DNA of 64,000 nt from Liolophura sinensis (lineage: Eukaryota; Mollusca; Polyplacophora; Chitonida; Chitonidae): assembly GCF_032854445.1 (NCBI RefSeq), contig NC_088301.1, forward strand, positions 43,893,116-43,957,115, given 5' to 3'. Made by a program: the position numbers and the translations under genes. Below, piece by piece: positions 29,591-64,000 of the stretch (position 1 is its first letter; each line of letters opens with the position of its first letter). Below the pieces are notes generated by a model. The model was given only the letters and a program-made list of their open reading frames with translations, was not told the DNA's origin and did no database searches.

Positions 29591-32577
29591 TTTGTGTTTC
29601 AGACATAATATGTTGCATCTGCCTGATCCTTGTATAAATGAAGAGGCGGATATCAAACTCGTTGTATCTGTTTTTTTTTAAATAAGCCTGCTCTAATTTA
29701 CCTCCCTTGTTTCATGACGGCGACTATGAAGTGTCAAATGATTAGTTTTTGAGGGGTGAAACTACGAGAAGTGGGACCTCGCCTGTTAAAGCATGTAGTG
29801 TGTAAATTATGTCATGACTGACTAATATTTTCTAGGTAACATAATGTGAGAAAAGACGATATCAGCCTTTGAGAGTCTTAGAAATGTTGAGAGCTTGATC
29901 TTAAATGAATTCAGTGTTTATTAGCTCAGGTAGAATATACTAAGGTAGAAGCTGTCAATTGTATTTCATTAAGGCGAGGATTTTTAAATTGCCTTGGCAT
30001 TCCAAATAATTTTACTGAATAAAAATCTATCTTAAAGGTAGATCTTCAGCAAGCTAATGCCACTTTAACTCAGAAACATGCTGTTAGAAATTTTCTTGGA
30101 GGTCCCTCCAAACTACAGTTTTATACTCCTAAAAACGCACCTTTTAAATGGGAGAATGAACTCAAGGGAGGTAATTGGGTGTGGCCCTATTGATTTCTGG
30201 CATTCATCTAGCATGCATGTACCGGTACTTTCCTTCCAACTGTCCTGGCCTAGTTTTATTGCAGGCAATAATGAAGGCATAGTTACATTATATGTGATGA
30301 CAGAGATATGCATACTTTAGGAGACATCATCTCCCTTTAGCATATACTGTGTGAAAATTTTGTCCTGAAGTTACTCATTTTGCCTGATTTTGGGAGTCCT
30401 ATTGAGTTTAGAAAAGGTTTTGAGGTATGTTTGGATGGTGAAATGTTATCCCGCCGGAAAAAATATAAGTTCCAGCAATAGAATTTAGTGTTTTATGACT
30501 TTTTTGTGAATAATTACAGTCAATGAATTGTATTTCAGTAAGTTTTATTATCACTGTGTATCATTCTCTGAGTACATGCAGGCTCATGTATTCACACGCT
30601 GCAAAGAAGGTTTAAGGTGTAGAAAGATCACATAAAAGATGAAAGTTGGCTGACCTTGGTGAGTGCTAGATAAATATTTGTTTTGGTTTTGATGGCAGCA
30701 GCGCTTGTTTTTTCTTCACTTGTATAAGTGTCTGTTAACTCACGTATTTGTTGAGTACATAATGTGCTTGTCACAAGGTTTTTGCGCACTGATAATGGAC
30801 ATGTATGGTCGTAAGTCGTTAACAGTATATGTACTTGTTAGTCAACTTTGTGTAAGTAATTTCTGTGGTTCAGTCCCATGCTGTGAATGATAGATACAGT
30901 ATGTAGTCAAATGACTTAAGACAGGCCCTGTAAATTATCTTCCATTCATTATTTTTCTCACATAATTGTTTATTAGAACTAGACATCATATAACCTTAAA
31001 AATTATTATAAACCTGAATTCTTGAAATCCTTTGCTGTTAAATCTCTTGATTGAAATGCAGAGAGCGGATAAAAAACTGAAGAGGAAAAACTAAGGTCAG
31101 CACCAAGGAGAATATATCACTGAAACTTCTAAAATACTAATAGCCCTATTTTTACATTCACTTGAACAGTTCTAATCTTGAAGTGAAGTATAGTAAATAA
31201 CAAAGCATTTCTGGATTAAAACTGCAGCCTTTAATATATTTCTGTATATACATGCCATGTGTTAAAACACAACAGTCAGTGAATCATTTTAGATTGCAAA
31301 AAATGTCTCACGACAGGATTGTCAAAAAGATTTTCCTGTTCTTTTTTTTTTTAAATTTCTTTAAGCAGTTTATATTAGAATAGACATCCTTAAGTAGAAC
31401 CAGTTGACTGTTAATAGGTGGGGTAAGGTAACAATCCCACACGTCCTTTTCAGGGAATGATGTTTCTCCATTCGTTGTCTGAATGCTGGGAGTTAAATGA
31501 GGACTTACAGAGTATATGTGTGTGCGTGAATGTCTGCATGTATACCCCTATATCACAGTTATGAATCATAGAGACTTCCTGATTGAAAGCAGAATTAATT
31601 TTTTTTATCTCCTTGTCAAAGCAATAAATAGTTAAAGGTGTGATAAACTTACCTTTTATCCAAGTGTCATTGTTGTTCATCCAAAGTAATTAGACTGAAG
31701 ACTATTCAGGTAACTGGTATTTCATTTCTGATAAATCTATTGACATATGTACAAATATGGTGAAGGTTGTGTATACATACAAGTCCATGCCCTTTGGCAA
31801 GACGTATCCAGATGTGGGATTTTCCTTCATACATGTATTTGGCTGAGATATCTTGGTGTGGTTCATAGATTCACATGTATGATGATTTCATCAAATACCA
31901 TACCTGTTCAAGGATGTATGTACGTGTGTGACTTGCAATCACATCAGCAGCTTACTAAGCCAATAGTCACAGTTGTTACATAGGAAAGTAATTATAGCAG
32001 CCATGTGAGACATATATAACAAGAAATAGAGGACATCTCATGATGGGCTAATCAGCTTGGTATATTTACCATATATTAGTTTGCAGTCATAAGCTGTTGT
32101 GTTTTTTTCCCATTCCGTGGTCTGTGAAGCATCATGTACTCTGTCCTTCATGTATGTTCTGCTGGTGAGTAACATAGTAACATAACATTTTATTTTTCAA
32201 CTTTTACTGGTGTGGAAGTTGTGATAATTTACAGGCAACTTTGATTTCAGTTTCTCCTTTTCATTTTGAGTTACTAAAATCAAAATATTATATAGAAATT
32301 TGCCAGGATATACTAAAAATGAGTGAGATGACAAAAACATGAACCTGCGCAGTAGAGATTGCCATCTTTGCTAAAGTTTGAGAGATAGATTGTATATATT
32401 GTACATGCATTATAATTCAAATATCAGTTATATCAAATCAGACTCAAATGAAATGATGAGCATCACGCACACAAACATAATGTGAGGTCCGGCTCAAATC
32501 ATTTAAATTTTGATAACAGTATTTAATGAGAATGTGTATTCACTATTAAGTTTAAGGATGCTAGCTACATGTACGTG
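29591..32577. other. Non-coding stretch with two dispersed repeat fragments
   Basis: No coding exon is supported. The segment 30120-30195 (actcctaaaaacgcaccttt … aagggaggtaatt) recurs in reverse at 56160-56225. The segment 30360-30490 (gattttgggagtcctattga … ggttttgaggtatgtttgg) recurs in reverse at 44470-44600, and its core recurs at 41095-41190. Open frames such as 30078-30320 and 31747-31983 have no recognisable domain. Confidence 0.5.
30360..30490 (+). repeat. Dispersed repeat family, copy 1
   Basis: It shares gattttg.gag..nt.ttga.tttagaaa.gg and ttttgaggt..g.ttgga with copies at 41095-41190 (+) and 44470-44600 (-). The family is unknown, and no ends could be defined. Confidence 0.6.
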
Positions 32578-32868
32578 TTGGCGTCTCTGTGGCCAAGGGG
32601 GTTAGCACACCAGCGCGTCGCAATGACCCAGGAGCCTCCCACCAGTGTGGTCACTGAGTTCATATCCAGTTCATGCTGGGTTCCTCTTTGGCCGTATGTG
32701 TGAAGGTCTGTCAGGAACCTGCGGATGGTCGTCGTTTTCCCATCGGCTCTGCTCGGTACCCCCGCCCCCCCCCCACTATAATGCTGGTCACCGTCGTATA
32801 AGCGAAATGTCTTTGAGTAGGCCGTAAAACACCAATCAAATAAATTTATAAATAAATAAATACATTTA
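32578..32868 (+). mobile_element. SINE family A, full length
   Basis: A tRNA-like head (ggcgtctctgtggccaaggg; B box gagttcatatcc) is followed by the body with a C run at 32759-32773 replacing part of the centre. The conserved end and an aataaatttataaataaata tail complete it. Several diverged positions suggest an older insertion than the copies with exact target duplications. Confidence 0.9.
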
Positions 32869-35344
32869 CATGTTAAACTCACATGAGACTGATGGGAGTA
32901 AGGTTGCAAATATGTAAATTCAACACATCTATTATGTACGTTTCATTGGTGATTCCTATGGTGTTGACAAGGTCTTCGTGTCAGTGGGACATACACATGG
33001 CACATGTGCCAAATACAGAAGGAATTTAGTCAAAAATACCTGGAGCAAACCAGTAACATAATCATTCAGAGTAATATAGAACACCAGTATGATAAAAAGA
33101 TCACTGTTTAGACAACAGTAGTGAAATAAGGTTAGCTCTGTAGCACAGATTAGGGTTATCTTTGAGCTAAGGAAAGTAGGATCATATTATTACAAAAGAT
33201 GGAGCATCCTGTATGATAGGGTATACAACTGAAGAGAGATCCAATGTCTGCAGTCTCTCTTGTGAATATGTAATGGCATGTACACATATCTACATGTACA
33301 TGTGTTATAACCCTAACCTCTGAAGTAAAAATAGTAGAAGTCAGTTTGCCTGTTAATGCTTGTATTAATTGGTTTTTACAAAACTCCGATCACTGACGGT
33401 ATATTTCAGAGATGCACATGTATGCGTGTGATAGAGGAACGTCATTGTGGGTGTGATAAATTGATGGTAACACAGGTGCACTCCTACATGATTGCATCTC
33501 AGTGTGATGTTTGATCTGGGATTTACCTGTGGAATGGGTAAGCTGCTTGATAGTACACACACACACATATATAGTGGATGTGTTAGCATTTATTTGTGAT
33601 ATTTATTTTAGGCTTTAAACATGTACAGATTGATGGATCAAAGATTTGAACAGGTTCTGGCTCAGTGGTTTTCTGCATGCCTTAATGGAGACCTCTCACT
33701 GGCTTCTTGCTGTTCTTGCTGGCTCGGCTGGATATTCATGTGATTATTGTCTTCAATTAAGGTATTGGGTAACAGGAAGAGATGTCACTGGACAAAAATT
33801 AAGGGTGATTTCGCTCATGTAAGCGAAATATTACTTTGTACAAGAACACTAAAAATAAATTTAAGATTTTTAAGTCAACCATAAATGGAGATACTTCACC
33901 TTCTTTTAAATTGTTTTAAGTTTATGTGATGAATTATGTAAAGCTTACTAGAGCATTTTATTTGCCCAAATACTCTACCTTTGCACAAAATACATAGCAT
34001 TTTATGAAAACAACCAGTACAAAGAAATAAATGTAAATAATACATGTAGAAAAAATAATTTTGCCTGCTATTTGTGGAGTTAAATAGATATATTTTTGCC
34101 ATAATTTAGTTTTCCTAGATTTCTTGATGTTTCTTCAGATACTGATATATAATTTACATGTGGATAGGTAGGGAACATTTGCTAAATTGTATGTTGATTT
34201 TAAGTTTATAGAGATGTTGTTGTGATCATCTATATGTACAAATACAGTAGTATATGAATATGAATGTAATCTGCAAATATACAATGTACTGGCTGCCATG
34301 ATTATTTTTGTACTAGCTGGTTTAGCATGGAAATCTAAAACACAATAATATGAACACAAATGTTATGATCTTTTGTCACTATTTTTCACACATGCATTTA
34401 TACTTTCGAACATCTTCTATAATCAAACTATTTTGGATGGATATTTTCCCTGGTTTTCACCTCTTCACTTATTAGTTGATAAGGAAACAGTTTCATCATG
34501 GCATACTGTAATATTAGAACAGAAGTTTGTGGAGTGGGGTAAGTCTAGTGCCATGACCTACATATACATGATCTACTTCATAATCTACTGGTTCTAAATA
34601 ACCCTGTTACTATAGCAAGCTGTAGGAGTGTCTATTATTAGAATGACACTGTTAGTGTGCCACCCTTTGGTGATCATGTTTTCAAATACACTAAAATAAG
34701 TTTTACCAGTAAAAGATTTTTTTTCACCATTGTACATTCTTAAATCAATTTACTCAAGTAGGCTTTCTTGTGTGCCTCATGTGTTGTAGCTACAGGTACA
34801 TATAGTACAGTATTTAGAACTGCGATTGACATATATAGGGCATATGTATTGGATAGACTGTGAGAATTCAGGTTGGCTTGGGTTAGGCTAGCACAGTTGT
34901 CTCCCCTATATTGCACTCTTTTTCGATGTACATTCATACATATACTACCTCTTACTGTACACAAAACAAATATTTGTAGGAACAGCGCCATGGACAAGGA
35001 ACACTGGCCTGTTTGTAGATCTTTAGTTTTTTCATTGGAAGCTACAAAAGCTATGTAGACTAAGAGTGCACTTATGGAAAATTGCTCATGGCTTATCTCA
35101 CTCAATACTATTAACCTTGGCTGTATCATATATGGTATGATTCAGAGGTTTATGGAAGTTGCCTTGAGAGGCCAGTGGTCAGTCTGTTGATTGAATAAAA
35201 AACTCAGTATCTGGTTATATTTATTTAATTGAGGTGGTTTTTTGAAAGAAATGTTCAAAGGTTGTACATAAACTTAACTGAACATCTCCAAAGTACCGTT
35301 TGCATTGCGAGTTAGCTTTAGCCCTTTTAAGCCAAGCAGAATAC
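32869..35344. other. Non-coding stretch
   Basis: AT-rich intergenic DNA with scattered tacatgta palindromes. I see no exon, RNA gene or mobile element. The 129-codon frame at 34740-35129 (-) overlaps an antisense frame and has no domain. Confidence 0.4.
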
Positions 35345-35865
35345 ATTGACCAGTGAACCAGCCATGACCCGATTTGATTTGCCCTATTGTTTACTCTAAT
35401 TTGCCCCAAGACCCAATCTAATTTGCCCTATGACCCAATGTGTCGTTTGCCCCATCACCTAATCTGTCATCTGCGTCATGACCTGATCTGATCTGCGCCA
35501 TAACCCAATCTGTCATCTGCCCCATGACGCAATCTGTGCTCTGCCACATGACCTGATCTGTCCTCTGCCCCATGACCCAATCTGTCATTGCTCAATGACC
35601 TAATCTGTTATTTGCCGAATGACCTATATTGTCATTGCCCCATGACCTAAACTGTTAATTACCCCATGATCCAATCTGTTATTGGCCACATGACCTAATC
35701 TGTTATTTGCCCATTGACCCAAATTGTCATTGCCCCAAATTGTCATTGCCTCATGACCTAAAGTGTTAATTACCCCATGACTCAATCTGTTATTGGCAGC
35801 ATGACCTAACCTGTTGTTTGCCCCATGCCCCAATTTGTCATTGCCCCATGACCAGATCTGTTTAA
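35345..35865. repeat. ~23-bp minisatellite
   Basis: About 20 degenerate units of the type 'gccccatgacccaatctgtc' plus a few bases run from about 35345 to 35865. Variation between units is high, with unit lengths of 22-24 bp. Confidence 0.9.
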
Positions 35866-37160
35866 TACAGGAGTAAAGAGCCTAAGCAGTTGGTTCATCG
35901 GTGCCTTGGGTCAGGCGGTGTATCAGATATATCTTAAATGACGTGACGGTTACCTGTACGAATATCTTGTTACATTCAGCTGTATTACCTTCAGGTTTCT
36001 CAGGTGTGTCCAATCTTCATAGTGAGTTCTGCATGAAAGCTAACCCTACCCAGTTTTTAATAAATAAAGAAATAAATGTTGCACAGTACATAAGAATCAC
36101 ATTAACATGTAGGTCATGTAAATCTTGCTTAATTAGTAGATATGAACTTTGATATGTTTGCAAATGCAGTTGACCTACAAGAGGTCATATACAGGTTAAG
36201 CTTAAAACCTGATTCTGTATTGTGAGTGAGGTCTGCCAAGTTAATCAGATACCCTTGTACATGTAGGTCCTTGTGAGTGTACAGTTTCAGTGCATCAGGG
36301 AGGTAGAAATGTTTACTGGTAGGTATATTGATATATCTTTATGTACATATACCTTTGCAAAAGTGCATGTGTATGCGTGTAATTGCACGTAAAAAACGTA
36401 AAAATTGTGTTGAAAGATGGTTCAAGCAAATGAGTCGTGTGTTGTAAAACGTAAACAGTTTAACTGAAATACTACTAAAATTTCATGTAATAAAGGAAAG
36501 AAGAAAAAAGTTCATAGCTATGGATGGGCTTGATACAAGCCGAATTGAGTTTTCCTCAATCGTTAAGGTTTTTTGCCAAGTAAAACCTAACAATTCCTGT
36601 AGTGAGGTAAATGAGTTAGTAAAATAACACTCCTATGTGACCTGAACTGAAAAAATTGTAAGGAGAACAAAATAGCTGTCTGCTAAAGTACAGTTTCCCA
36701 GATCATAAGTCATTTGTTGGACGACGTCAAACATGTTGTGTGTTACAGTTCCATTTATGAAGTACATGTTTAGGGTCTACTCACTTTCACATCGCGCTGT
36801 TGACACTGCAGGAGAATGTTCAGAATGACTAAAATCACTTAATCTCGCCCAATTCAGACTTCTGCCAGTATCACATTCTTCAATGTTTTCTTAAGAAAAC
36901 TATACTAGAGATCAAATTTTCTGTATTTACCAGGAATAACTCAATAATTGCCTTTCACTAAATATCAGACAAACACATGTGAATGATTCTAAAGTTGAAA
37001 ATGTTACATTGCTACCCGCTTCATGAATTTTGGGAACATTATTATCAATCTTGAATGGTGACACTTGCTCAGTCCAGGTTGAGTTTTGTGATAACGTAAA
37101 AATCAAATGGACTTGCCCTGAACTATTTTTGCCAAAAATATCAGGCAGTGCTTGCCTTTC
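35866..37160. other. Non-coding stretch
   Basis: No exon or named repeat was recognised. Confidence 0.4.
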
Positions 37161-37164
37161 TGCC

Positions 37165-37475
37165 CCAACAATACATGATAAGGTGCAGGTTTAATCCCAG
37201 CTTGGACAGAGAATTTGTGGTTCTCCTCGTATTATTGTTTATTGGGGCCTTCCCTGACAATAAGTGGTTGATGGCACTAGCAAGACTGGTTCATAGTCTA
37301 ACATACATTTAAGACCTGTTGTCCTTCATTAATATGGCATGCTTGTCTGTATGTTACAAGTAGGAAGGTTCATCAGTAACTTGCCAGAGGTCAGTGGTTT
37401 AGACCAGGATCTCACTCCACTCATAAAACCATTCCCTACTGTTAGTGTTTAGCAATTATAAAATAAGTGAATAAA
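37165..37475 (+). mobile_element. SINE family C, diverged copy
   Basis: It matches the element at 53345-53700: ggtttaatcccagcttggacagagaattt / ggttcaaacccaggtttggacagggaattt; ttgacaataagtgg / gataacaataagcag; gttcatcagtaacttgccag / gttcatcagtaacttaccac. The tRNA-like B box is at about 37187. The 5' end is unclear. Confidence 0.75.
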
Positions 37476-38782
37476 TTCAATGGGAGATAATTCCTAATTC
37501 CATGTACATGTCTTGCATTGTGTTTGTCTCCCCTGCATATATTTAAACATATACGTCCAGTGGTGTAGATATACATTATAAAATTATATTTTATAAATAT
37601 AAATTTTCTTTTGTGTTATGGCAACTGATTTTTCCTCACCTCAACAAATTTATGATAATTTTAGTAAATATTCATTAGAGGCAAATACTTAAGAAATACA
37701 TGTAATTTCAGGTTTGTGACAAGCATTAGGCCTTTGCATATAATTATATAATTATTTCTTTGTCATCGATCAAAGTGATTTCTAAACATTGGCTTCTCTG
37801 AATGGGTCATTAGGTTTTGACAATTGGCACACAGCCCAGTCCTTTATGTGTTGCATGAACATGGGATTGGGATACCTACACATATTTTTACCTACAACTT
37901 CACACCTCTTTATGTGTAATATTAACTTTTGTGTATCTCTATCCAAAACATGTGACTAATTGTCAGTAAGTGTAATTGTAGGCAGGTATTGTGTGTAGAT
38001 TTAAGTTAAATTCTGGGGATTCCATGCATGGTCCGTTTTCACTTCAATCTTCTCCACGTATTGTACGTGAACCTGTAAATCAGCTGATAATAACCCTATG
38101 CGTGAGAAGATAGGCTGATAGGTTCAGCTGATTTGTACGTTCAACCATTGTACCACATTCATATACTTGTGTATTCTACACATTGGGAGGACCTCAAAGC
38201 AGTCAAATATTTGCATTTTGTTCATTTGGGACAGAAGTACACATACAGTTGATTTTGTCTTGTATTAGACTTTCTTCAAAAATGGTTTGTCGTATGACAT
38301 TGAAACAGGGTATTTGGCGCCACCAGCATATCAGGCTAAAGGTTTGTATTTTTTTTTATGCAAAATTATGGCTGTCATTAATATTTTTCAAAACGGTTGG
38401 TTCTTCTGAATTGAAACGAGGTACATGGCATGAAGTTTGCATTATGGATCCTTTTGTCCAGTTTCAACAGGTATGAAAATTTTGTCCTGCTGAACAGTTA
38501 TGGACCTAAGCATTGCTACTAGTATTGTTCTGATGGCTCTAACAAGTAGGGAACATTTATTTTAAAAGCCATAGTTCCAGAATGCCTGCTATGCCAACTG
38601 ACAAGATGAAATTACAATTTTGTGCATCCATATATTAGCATTGGTGTACAAAGTGCATGTACACCTATTGGCCTAGAAATTCTTCTGATTGCATTTGTAG
38701 ATATAAAGTTGATAAGATTGTTGCATATATGTTTATGTTCATGTAGCAACTGTTTAAAACATAGTTACACAGTTAAGCTAGC

Positions 38783-38835
38783 CATATGACTGAAAACTCA
38801 TTAAGTACAATGTTAAACCACATTCATTCGTTCAT
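38783..38835 (+). mobile_element. SINE V-type tail fragment
   Basis: The string catatgactgaaaactcatt… then ttaaaccacattcattcgtt matches the 3' end of the SINE at 11998-12337. Only about 50 bp remain. Confidence 0.55.
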
Positions 38836-41094
38836 ATACCACTGCTATTGGCGCAGGAAAGAGTTATGTCCCTTGGTGCAGTATGCTACATGCATCTGTT
38901 GATGCATTGATGACTGTTGTGGCACTGAAGTTAATTTTCTATTTATATGACTTAATGTTCAGTGCTGTAGACGAGGGCCTAAATTTAATTTGCTGCAGGC
39001 TTGTGCATGTGGTGACAGAGTGAGACAAATTTAACACCTTTAGGTATTATGAATAAATGTGACAAAAGCTATTAAGAGCTATTAATTTGCTGCAGTGAAA
39101 ATACCCTTGAGTCAGGTATTTCTGTCCCTTGATTCTGGAGATATGACCAATGAGTCTGCATCTTCAAATCTATGTCTTGCTTGTTTTCCTGTGAGTTTGA
39201 AAATTGCGTAAGGAGGTACATGTCAGACCAAGGACGGTGGTTCCCTCTGTCCGTAAATGTGTCCTACTATCATGTGTAGGTGAAATAATAATAGTACACT
39301 GCATGATAAAATATCAGCCAAGTAAATAAAAAAAGTTGAAGAGGCCTCTAGTCTTTCTATTAATTAAAACTCTTCTATACCCTAATTCCTCAGCCTATTT
39401 GCATATGAAAGATAACTGTCAGTACAATATATGAACAATTTTAATTTGATTTTGCAGATAAAACTACATAGGTGGGATGAACCAGTTTCATGGCTTCACA
39501 AAAAGTACAATTTATCAGCTAACATAAAATAATGCTCTTAGAATATGCTTGAATAAACACCTTGCAAACATGCTAAAAGGTTGAAAAATTGCAGTAGTAA
39601 AAATAAAGGGGGATAATCCTGTAGGATGATGAAATCTGTGCCTAAATCCATGTAGCCTTTATGCTCATTCTGTAATGTACATGTATATATATAGTTGAAA
39701 ATGCCAACAACAAAAAAATGATTACCATTAGGCCTCCAGTATTCGTGTATTATGATTATTGTGATTTTGAATTCTATCTGTAAAGTTCTACATATTGATT
39801 ATGTGTTGGTTAATCTAGATTTATACACAACTGAAGAGAACAGGCTACTGATATTATGTGTATATATAATGTCATGTCTCTTTGGAGTCTGCAAATAATA
39901 AGTATTATTACATAGATTTTAGGCTGGTGTGGTAAAGTGCATAGTGAATGTACATGTATATATATATGTATTTATATGTATAGTTTTGGCCAATTTTGAA
40001 ACCTATGTTGTACAGAACAGTTTAATTGTGTGTTGCAGATAACAATATATTAACTAGACTAGCTCATTTCACATGGTGTACCATACAAATTAGAACAAAT
40101 GTTGATTTTAGCTTAAATGATCATGGCCTAAACATTGTAATGAGGACCACCCTTTAGTACACGCTTTCCGACATAGAAATAAATATTATGTCGAAACAGT
40201 TAGAAATATGGCACATTCATCTCATGTTTAGAATTAAGACAGACTACGTGTATGTAATTTAGGTTTTAGAAGGCAGAAAAGCATGGCCCTCTAATCTTTT
40301 TTGAGAGATGACCATGCTAAAAATGAAAGGTGCATGTACAACTTTTAAACCTGTCTACGAGCCCCAAGTTCAGAACCACAAGATGTTTTATATTTTCATG
40401 AAAAAACATTTTTTTGAGGGATGCAAACAAACTTTGTAACGGAGTATCTCCAGAACAACAACAAATGGGCATCTGACTATTGCATCATCCACTGATAGTT
40501 CTAGCTGCACTTAGTTGTAGGGCTTTTGACTTTGGTGACACCCACTCAAATCTTTTTACATGTATTTTTGTCAGTTCTGGAAGTCATACCCTCACGAACT
40601 GCTGAACTTTGTTGTACATGTGAGCATCAGCATTTTCTGGCCTGATATTGCATCAGTTTGGTCTGGGACTGTGATATACTATTATGTATATAATAGTCCC
40701 AAGTTTGGTGTTATTGTACAGTGTTAATATCAGTTGCTGGTACGTCAGCACTGGATTCAGCCATACTTGCAGTGTCATGCATGACATACTTCTGTACACA
40801 AAAATGCATCTGTATTATCCAAACTTTTACAAGTACATGTACACCTCTAATTTGCATAAATATCTGTAGAAGCTATTGTACTTTGTGTATGTGGCCAAAC
40901 TATTTCTGACATATACACATATATATGTACCAGGACAGGTAATAGTGATATTCTATTAGGGAACAATATAATAGCCACATGTACCTGTAGGATTTGTGCG
41001 TGACAAGGTGAGGAGAGTTAAGTGGTGAGTGGTTGATGCTTGACATACTGTACAGTCTGTAATGTATTTGACATAAAATTTTACCCATGACTTA

Positions 41095-41190
41095 AATACT
41101 CATTTTTTTTAACTCTGAAATAGACATTGATCTTAAAAAGGTGTTTTGAGGTTTGTTTGGAAGGACAATATATGTTAAACATCAAAACTT
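41095..41190 (+). repeat. Dispersed repeat family, copy 2
   Basis: The core aaaaaggtgttttgaggttt plus gtttggaagg is shared with 44470-44600 (reverse) and 30360-30490. Confidence 0.6.
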
Positions 41191-42834
41191 AATATTTTAT
41201 GGGCTTTATTTGCCTTTGCATGTATCTGATATATTCCAACACTTTGCTGATAAAAAGAAAGTTGTAACTTTAACTATCCTATTGAGAGACACTGAAACTA
41301 ATGGAAGACAAAAAAGAGTGATGCAAGTTTTAAATTTATTCCTTTATATTAGGATTTACATCAGGACCCAAGGCTACATGTATGTATAATTTAAACAGAC
41401 AAAATGAGATTAAAAGATGAAAGGCATGCACTTATCTTGGCAGATGTCAGTGGTTTATCATTCATTACATATGCAGTGTAAAAGTTCATTTCCAATTTTG
41501 TATCTGTTAATTCAGATTTTACTGCTGTCAGTTTTATTCAGCTCCCAAATTAGAGCAAAATGTGTGAAAAATTTGTATTAGATTGTAAATGTGAAGTCAG
41601 TCAGCAGCATACACGCAAGAAGTAACCATTTAGTTTAAAGATAATTATTATACAAGTCATGTGTTTAGGGAAGAAGACATCCTGTGTGTCTGAATGAAGG
41701 GAAAGTTTTTTTCCATAGGTCAGAATGACGTGACAGTATGAATTGGCCTTTCTATGGTGAGTAGCATATAGCGCCCTGATGGTGTCTCCAAAAACGAGGC
41801 GCTAGATGATAGTTAAATGGTAGTGGTGTATGTAATTAAAATGCATACATTGTACATGTACCTGTCATGCAAGCTCTTACAAGTAGGCACACATTTGTAA
41901 ACAATTGTATTAGGGTACAGAACTTGTATATATATATATATATATAATAGGTCGTTTACATGTTAGACCTGTACATCTTATACATTTTCAAATGTTTAAT
42001 GCACAAAAAAATACTAATTTAATGTTGAGACTTCATTTGTCTTAGGAAAATAACATGTATGGAAACTGTAATGATTTTTTTGTATATCTGTTGTCAGGTT
42101 TGTTTTCAGTGGTTTGGGGATGGCCAATTTGTAGGATTATCAGTATGAAATTTTTGAAATTGTTAAGATTATACACTGTATTTGCACTCCATGCAGGCCT
42201 GTTGCTGAAATTCACCCTCTTGACCCTCGTTGTTTTGGTTATGCTCTAGCAATGACTTCATGGATCTACCAGTATTATTTGCATATCTAAATATAGAATG
42301 GACCATTCTCAAGAATATTGGGAGGGTAGTAAAGGTTTATGTATACTCTTAAGTGTTACACTGCAACTTGAGTTTGAAGTTTGTTATTGTTGTTTTGGCC
42401 AGTATTTGTGATCTCCTAATAACTGACAATGCTTAATACAGTTTGATACTGTAGTTCGAATGTAAAGCTAAGCTAACAGGCTGGCTAAGGGAAGGAAATC
42501 AATAGACCAGGAATTGATCTGCCTGACCTGTTCTGCCTGCGCACCATAATGGCCATGGGCAGCTCTGAATGAGCCTGCAAAAGTATGTCACTGCAGAGAT
42601 GTGTTTGTGTACATTTAGAGGGTCAAAGTCCACTGGCAATTTTTGCCTGACTGTTGGCTGGAGTATAAAAAAGGACATTTTGCAGGGGGATTGTATTCTG
42701 TACAGATCCTGTTTTGAGGTTTCATAATAGCATCCTTGGGATTAGTGTTCTTGGAACGGAACTGACACTGTTTTTTCTTTGATATATATATTTTTTTCAA
42801 GCTCACTATTCCCAGTACCCCAGCGTGCTGTTCT

Positions 42835-42870
42835 GTATAAAACCAGGTGAACAGCTGACTGGAGGGAGTA
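42835..42870 (+). promoter_or_regulatory. PFKFB: Candidate core promoter of PFKFB (TATA box)
   Basis: A tataaaa heptamer at 42835-42841 lies about 460 bp upstream of the first PFKFB ATG. It is followed by GC-richer sequence (ggagccggccggcaagc at 42880-42896), with a plausible initiation zone near 42866. No splice site needs to intervene between here and 43299. The call rests on motif and position only. Confidence 0.3.
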
Positions 42871-43298
42871 GTGAATCTAGGAGCCGGCCGGCAAGCACAC
42901 CTGATATTCTGAGGCCACCCTAATGCTACTGGAGACAGCTGCTGAGGAACTTTAAAAGTCTTGTCTTGACACATCTAAGGGTGGTTGAACGGGTGTACAG
43001 GACAGGATTGGTCACTCAAGCATCAAAGATATATATCTGCATGTTCAGTTGCCACACATGCAGCAGTAATTAGCTGACCTACCACCAACAGGATCTCCTG
43101 AGCACTGCATGCTCCTGATTTGGGGTTTGACCCAGGGATCATACTTACTTTTCAGGGCTGCTGTGACTTTCAGTTTTAGCACCTGAAACGCTGATCAATA
43201 TCTGCATCTAGGTTAGCTGAAATTGTGAGGTAATTTTTGGTATTGAGAGTTCTCTGTGCCTGGTGTCCTACAAACAACTTGTAAACAAGGCTGCAGAC

Positions 43299-63997
<20,699 letters not shown>

Positions 63998-64000
63998 GTA

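Larger units (their letters stand above)
37476..42600. other. Non-coding stretch upstream of PFKFB
   Basis: No coding exon is supported in about 5 kb. The only named repeats are a SINE tail at 38783, a dispersed repeat at 41095 and a short (TA)n at 41928-41946. Many copies of the palindrome tacatgta are present. An upstream non-coding PFKFB exon could lie here unseen. Confidence 0.4.

Noticed and set aside
34740-35129. 129-codon minus-strand frame
   Set aside because: Overlaps an antisense frame, no domain or transmembrane pattern of note, and no splice-linked neighbour.
35345-35865. CRISPR-like regularly spaced repeats
   Set aside because: Units are head to tail without unique spacers, and the genome is eukaryotic.
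42615-42974. 119-codon minus-strand frame
   Set aside because: No domain, no splice-supported extension, and it overlaps the candidate PFKFB 5' region on the other strand.

Overview
The window is animal nuclear DNA, most probably from a mollusc. Genes are split by GT-AG introns, gene density is low, and more than half of what can be named is retrotransposon, SINE, MITE or minisatellite sequence. The mollusc assignment is an inference. It rests on the abundant tRNA-headed SINEs of molluscan style and on a secreted protein that combines chitin-binding and laminin-G-like modules, in the manner of Pif/BMSP-type shell-matrix proteins. Bivalve versus gastropod cannot be decided here.

Region 1 (1-5200) is a retroelement graveyard. 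Two decayed Ty3/Gypsy pol fragments on the + strand flank two copies of another reverse transcriptase family that face each other tail to tail. Region 2 (8100-9160) is a 39-bp minisatellite split by a 645-bp TIR element with a 6-bp target duplication. Region 3 (9316-15245, +) is a complete six-exon gene for a predicted 351-residue secreted protein with two cysteine motifs of peritrophin type and a C-terminal LamG-like domain; its introns hold an L1-like remnant and several SINEs. Region 4 (15.2-22.5 kb) has no gene and holds a MITE, an inverted-repeat element, (AT)n runs, diverged SINEs and a 45-bp minisatellite.

Region 5 (24224-25162, -) is the single-coding-exon deubiquitinase YOD1/OTU1, with a probable 5'UTR intron reaching a CpG-richer segment near 27.6 kb. 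Region 6 (28.2-42.6 kb) has no recognisable coding exon; it holds a 743-bp hairpin-forming inverted repeat, SINEs and a 23-bp minisatellite. Region 7 (43299-63997, +) carries the first seven coding exons of PFKFB (6-phosphofructo-2-kinase/fructose-2,6-bisphosphatase). These cover the whole kinase half. The window stops at the splice donor just before the bisphosphatase RHG motif. The roughly 12-kb first intron holds three separate tandem-repeat arrays.

The three genes are unrelated in function: one probable extracellular matrix protein, one protein-quality-control enzyme and one glycolytic regulator. All exon joins were checked by hand for phase. I saw no new multi-gene system. The most notable signals are the nested and inverted transposon structures, a series of SINE insertions with clean target-site duplications, and an Asp-to-Asn change in the conserved catalytic loop of YOD1.
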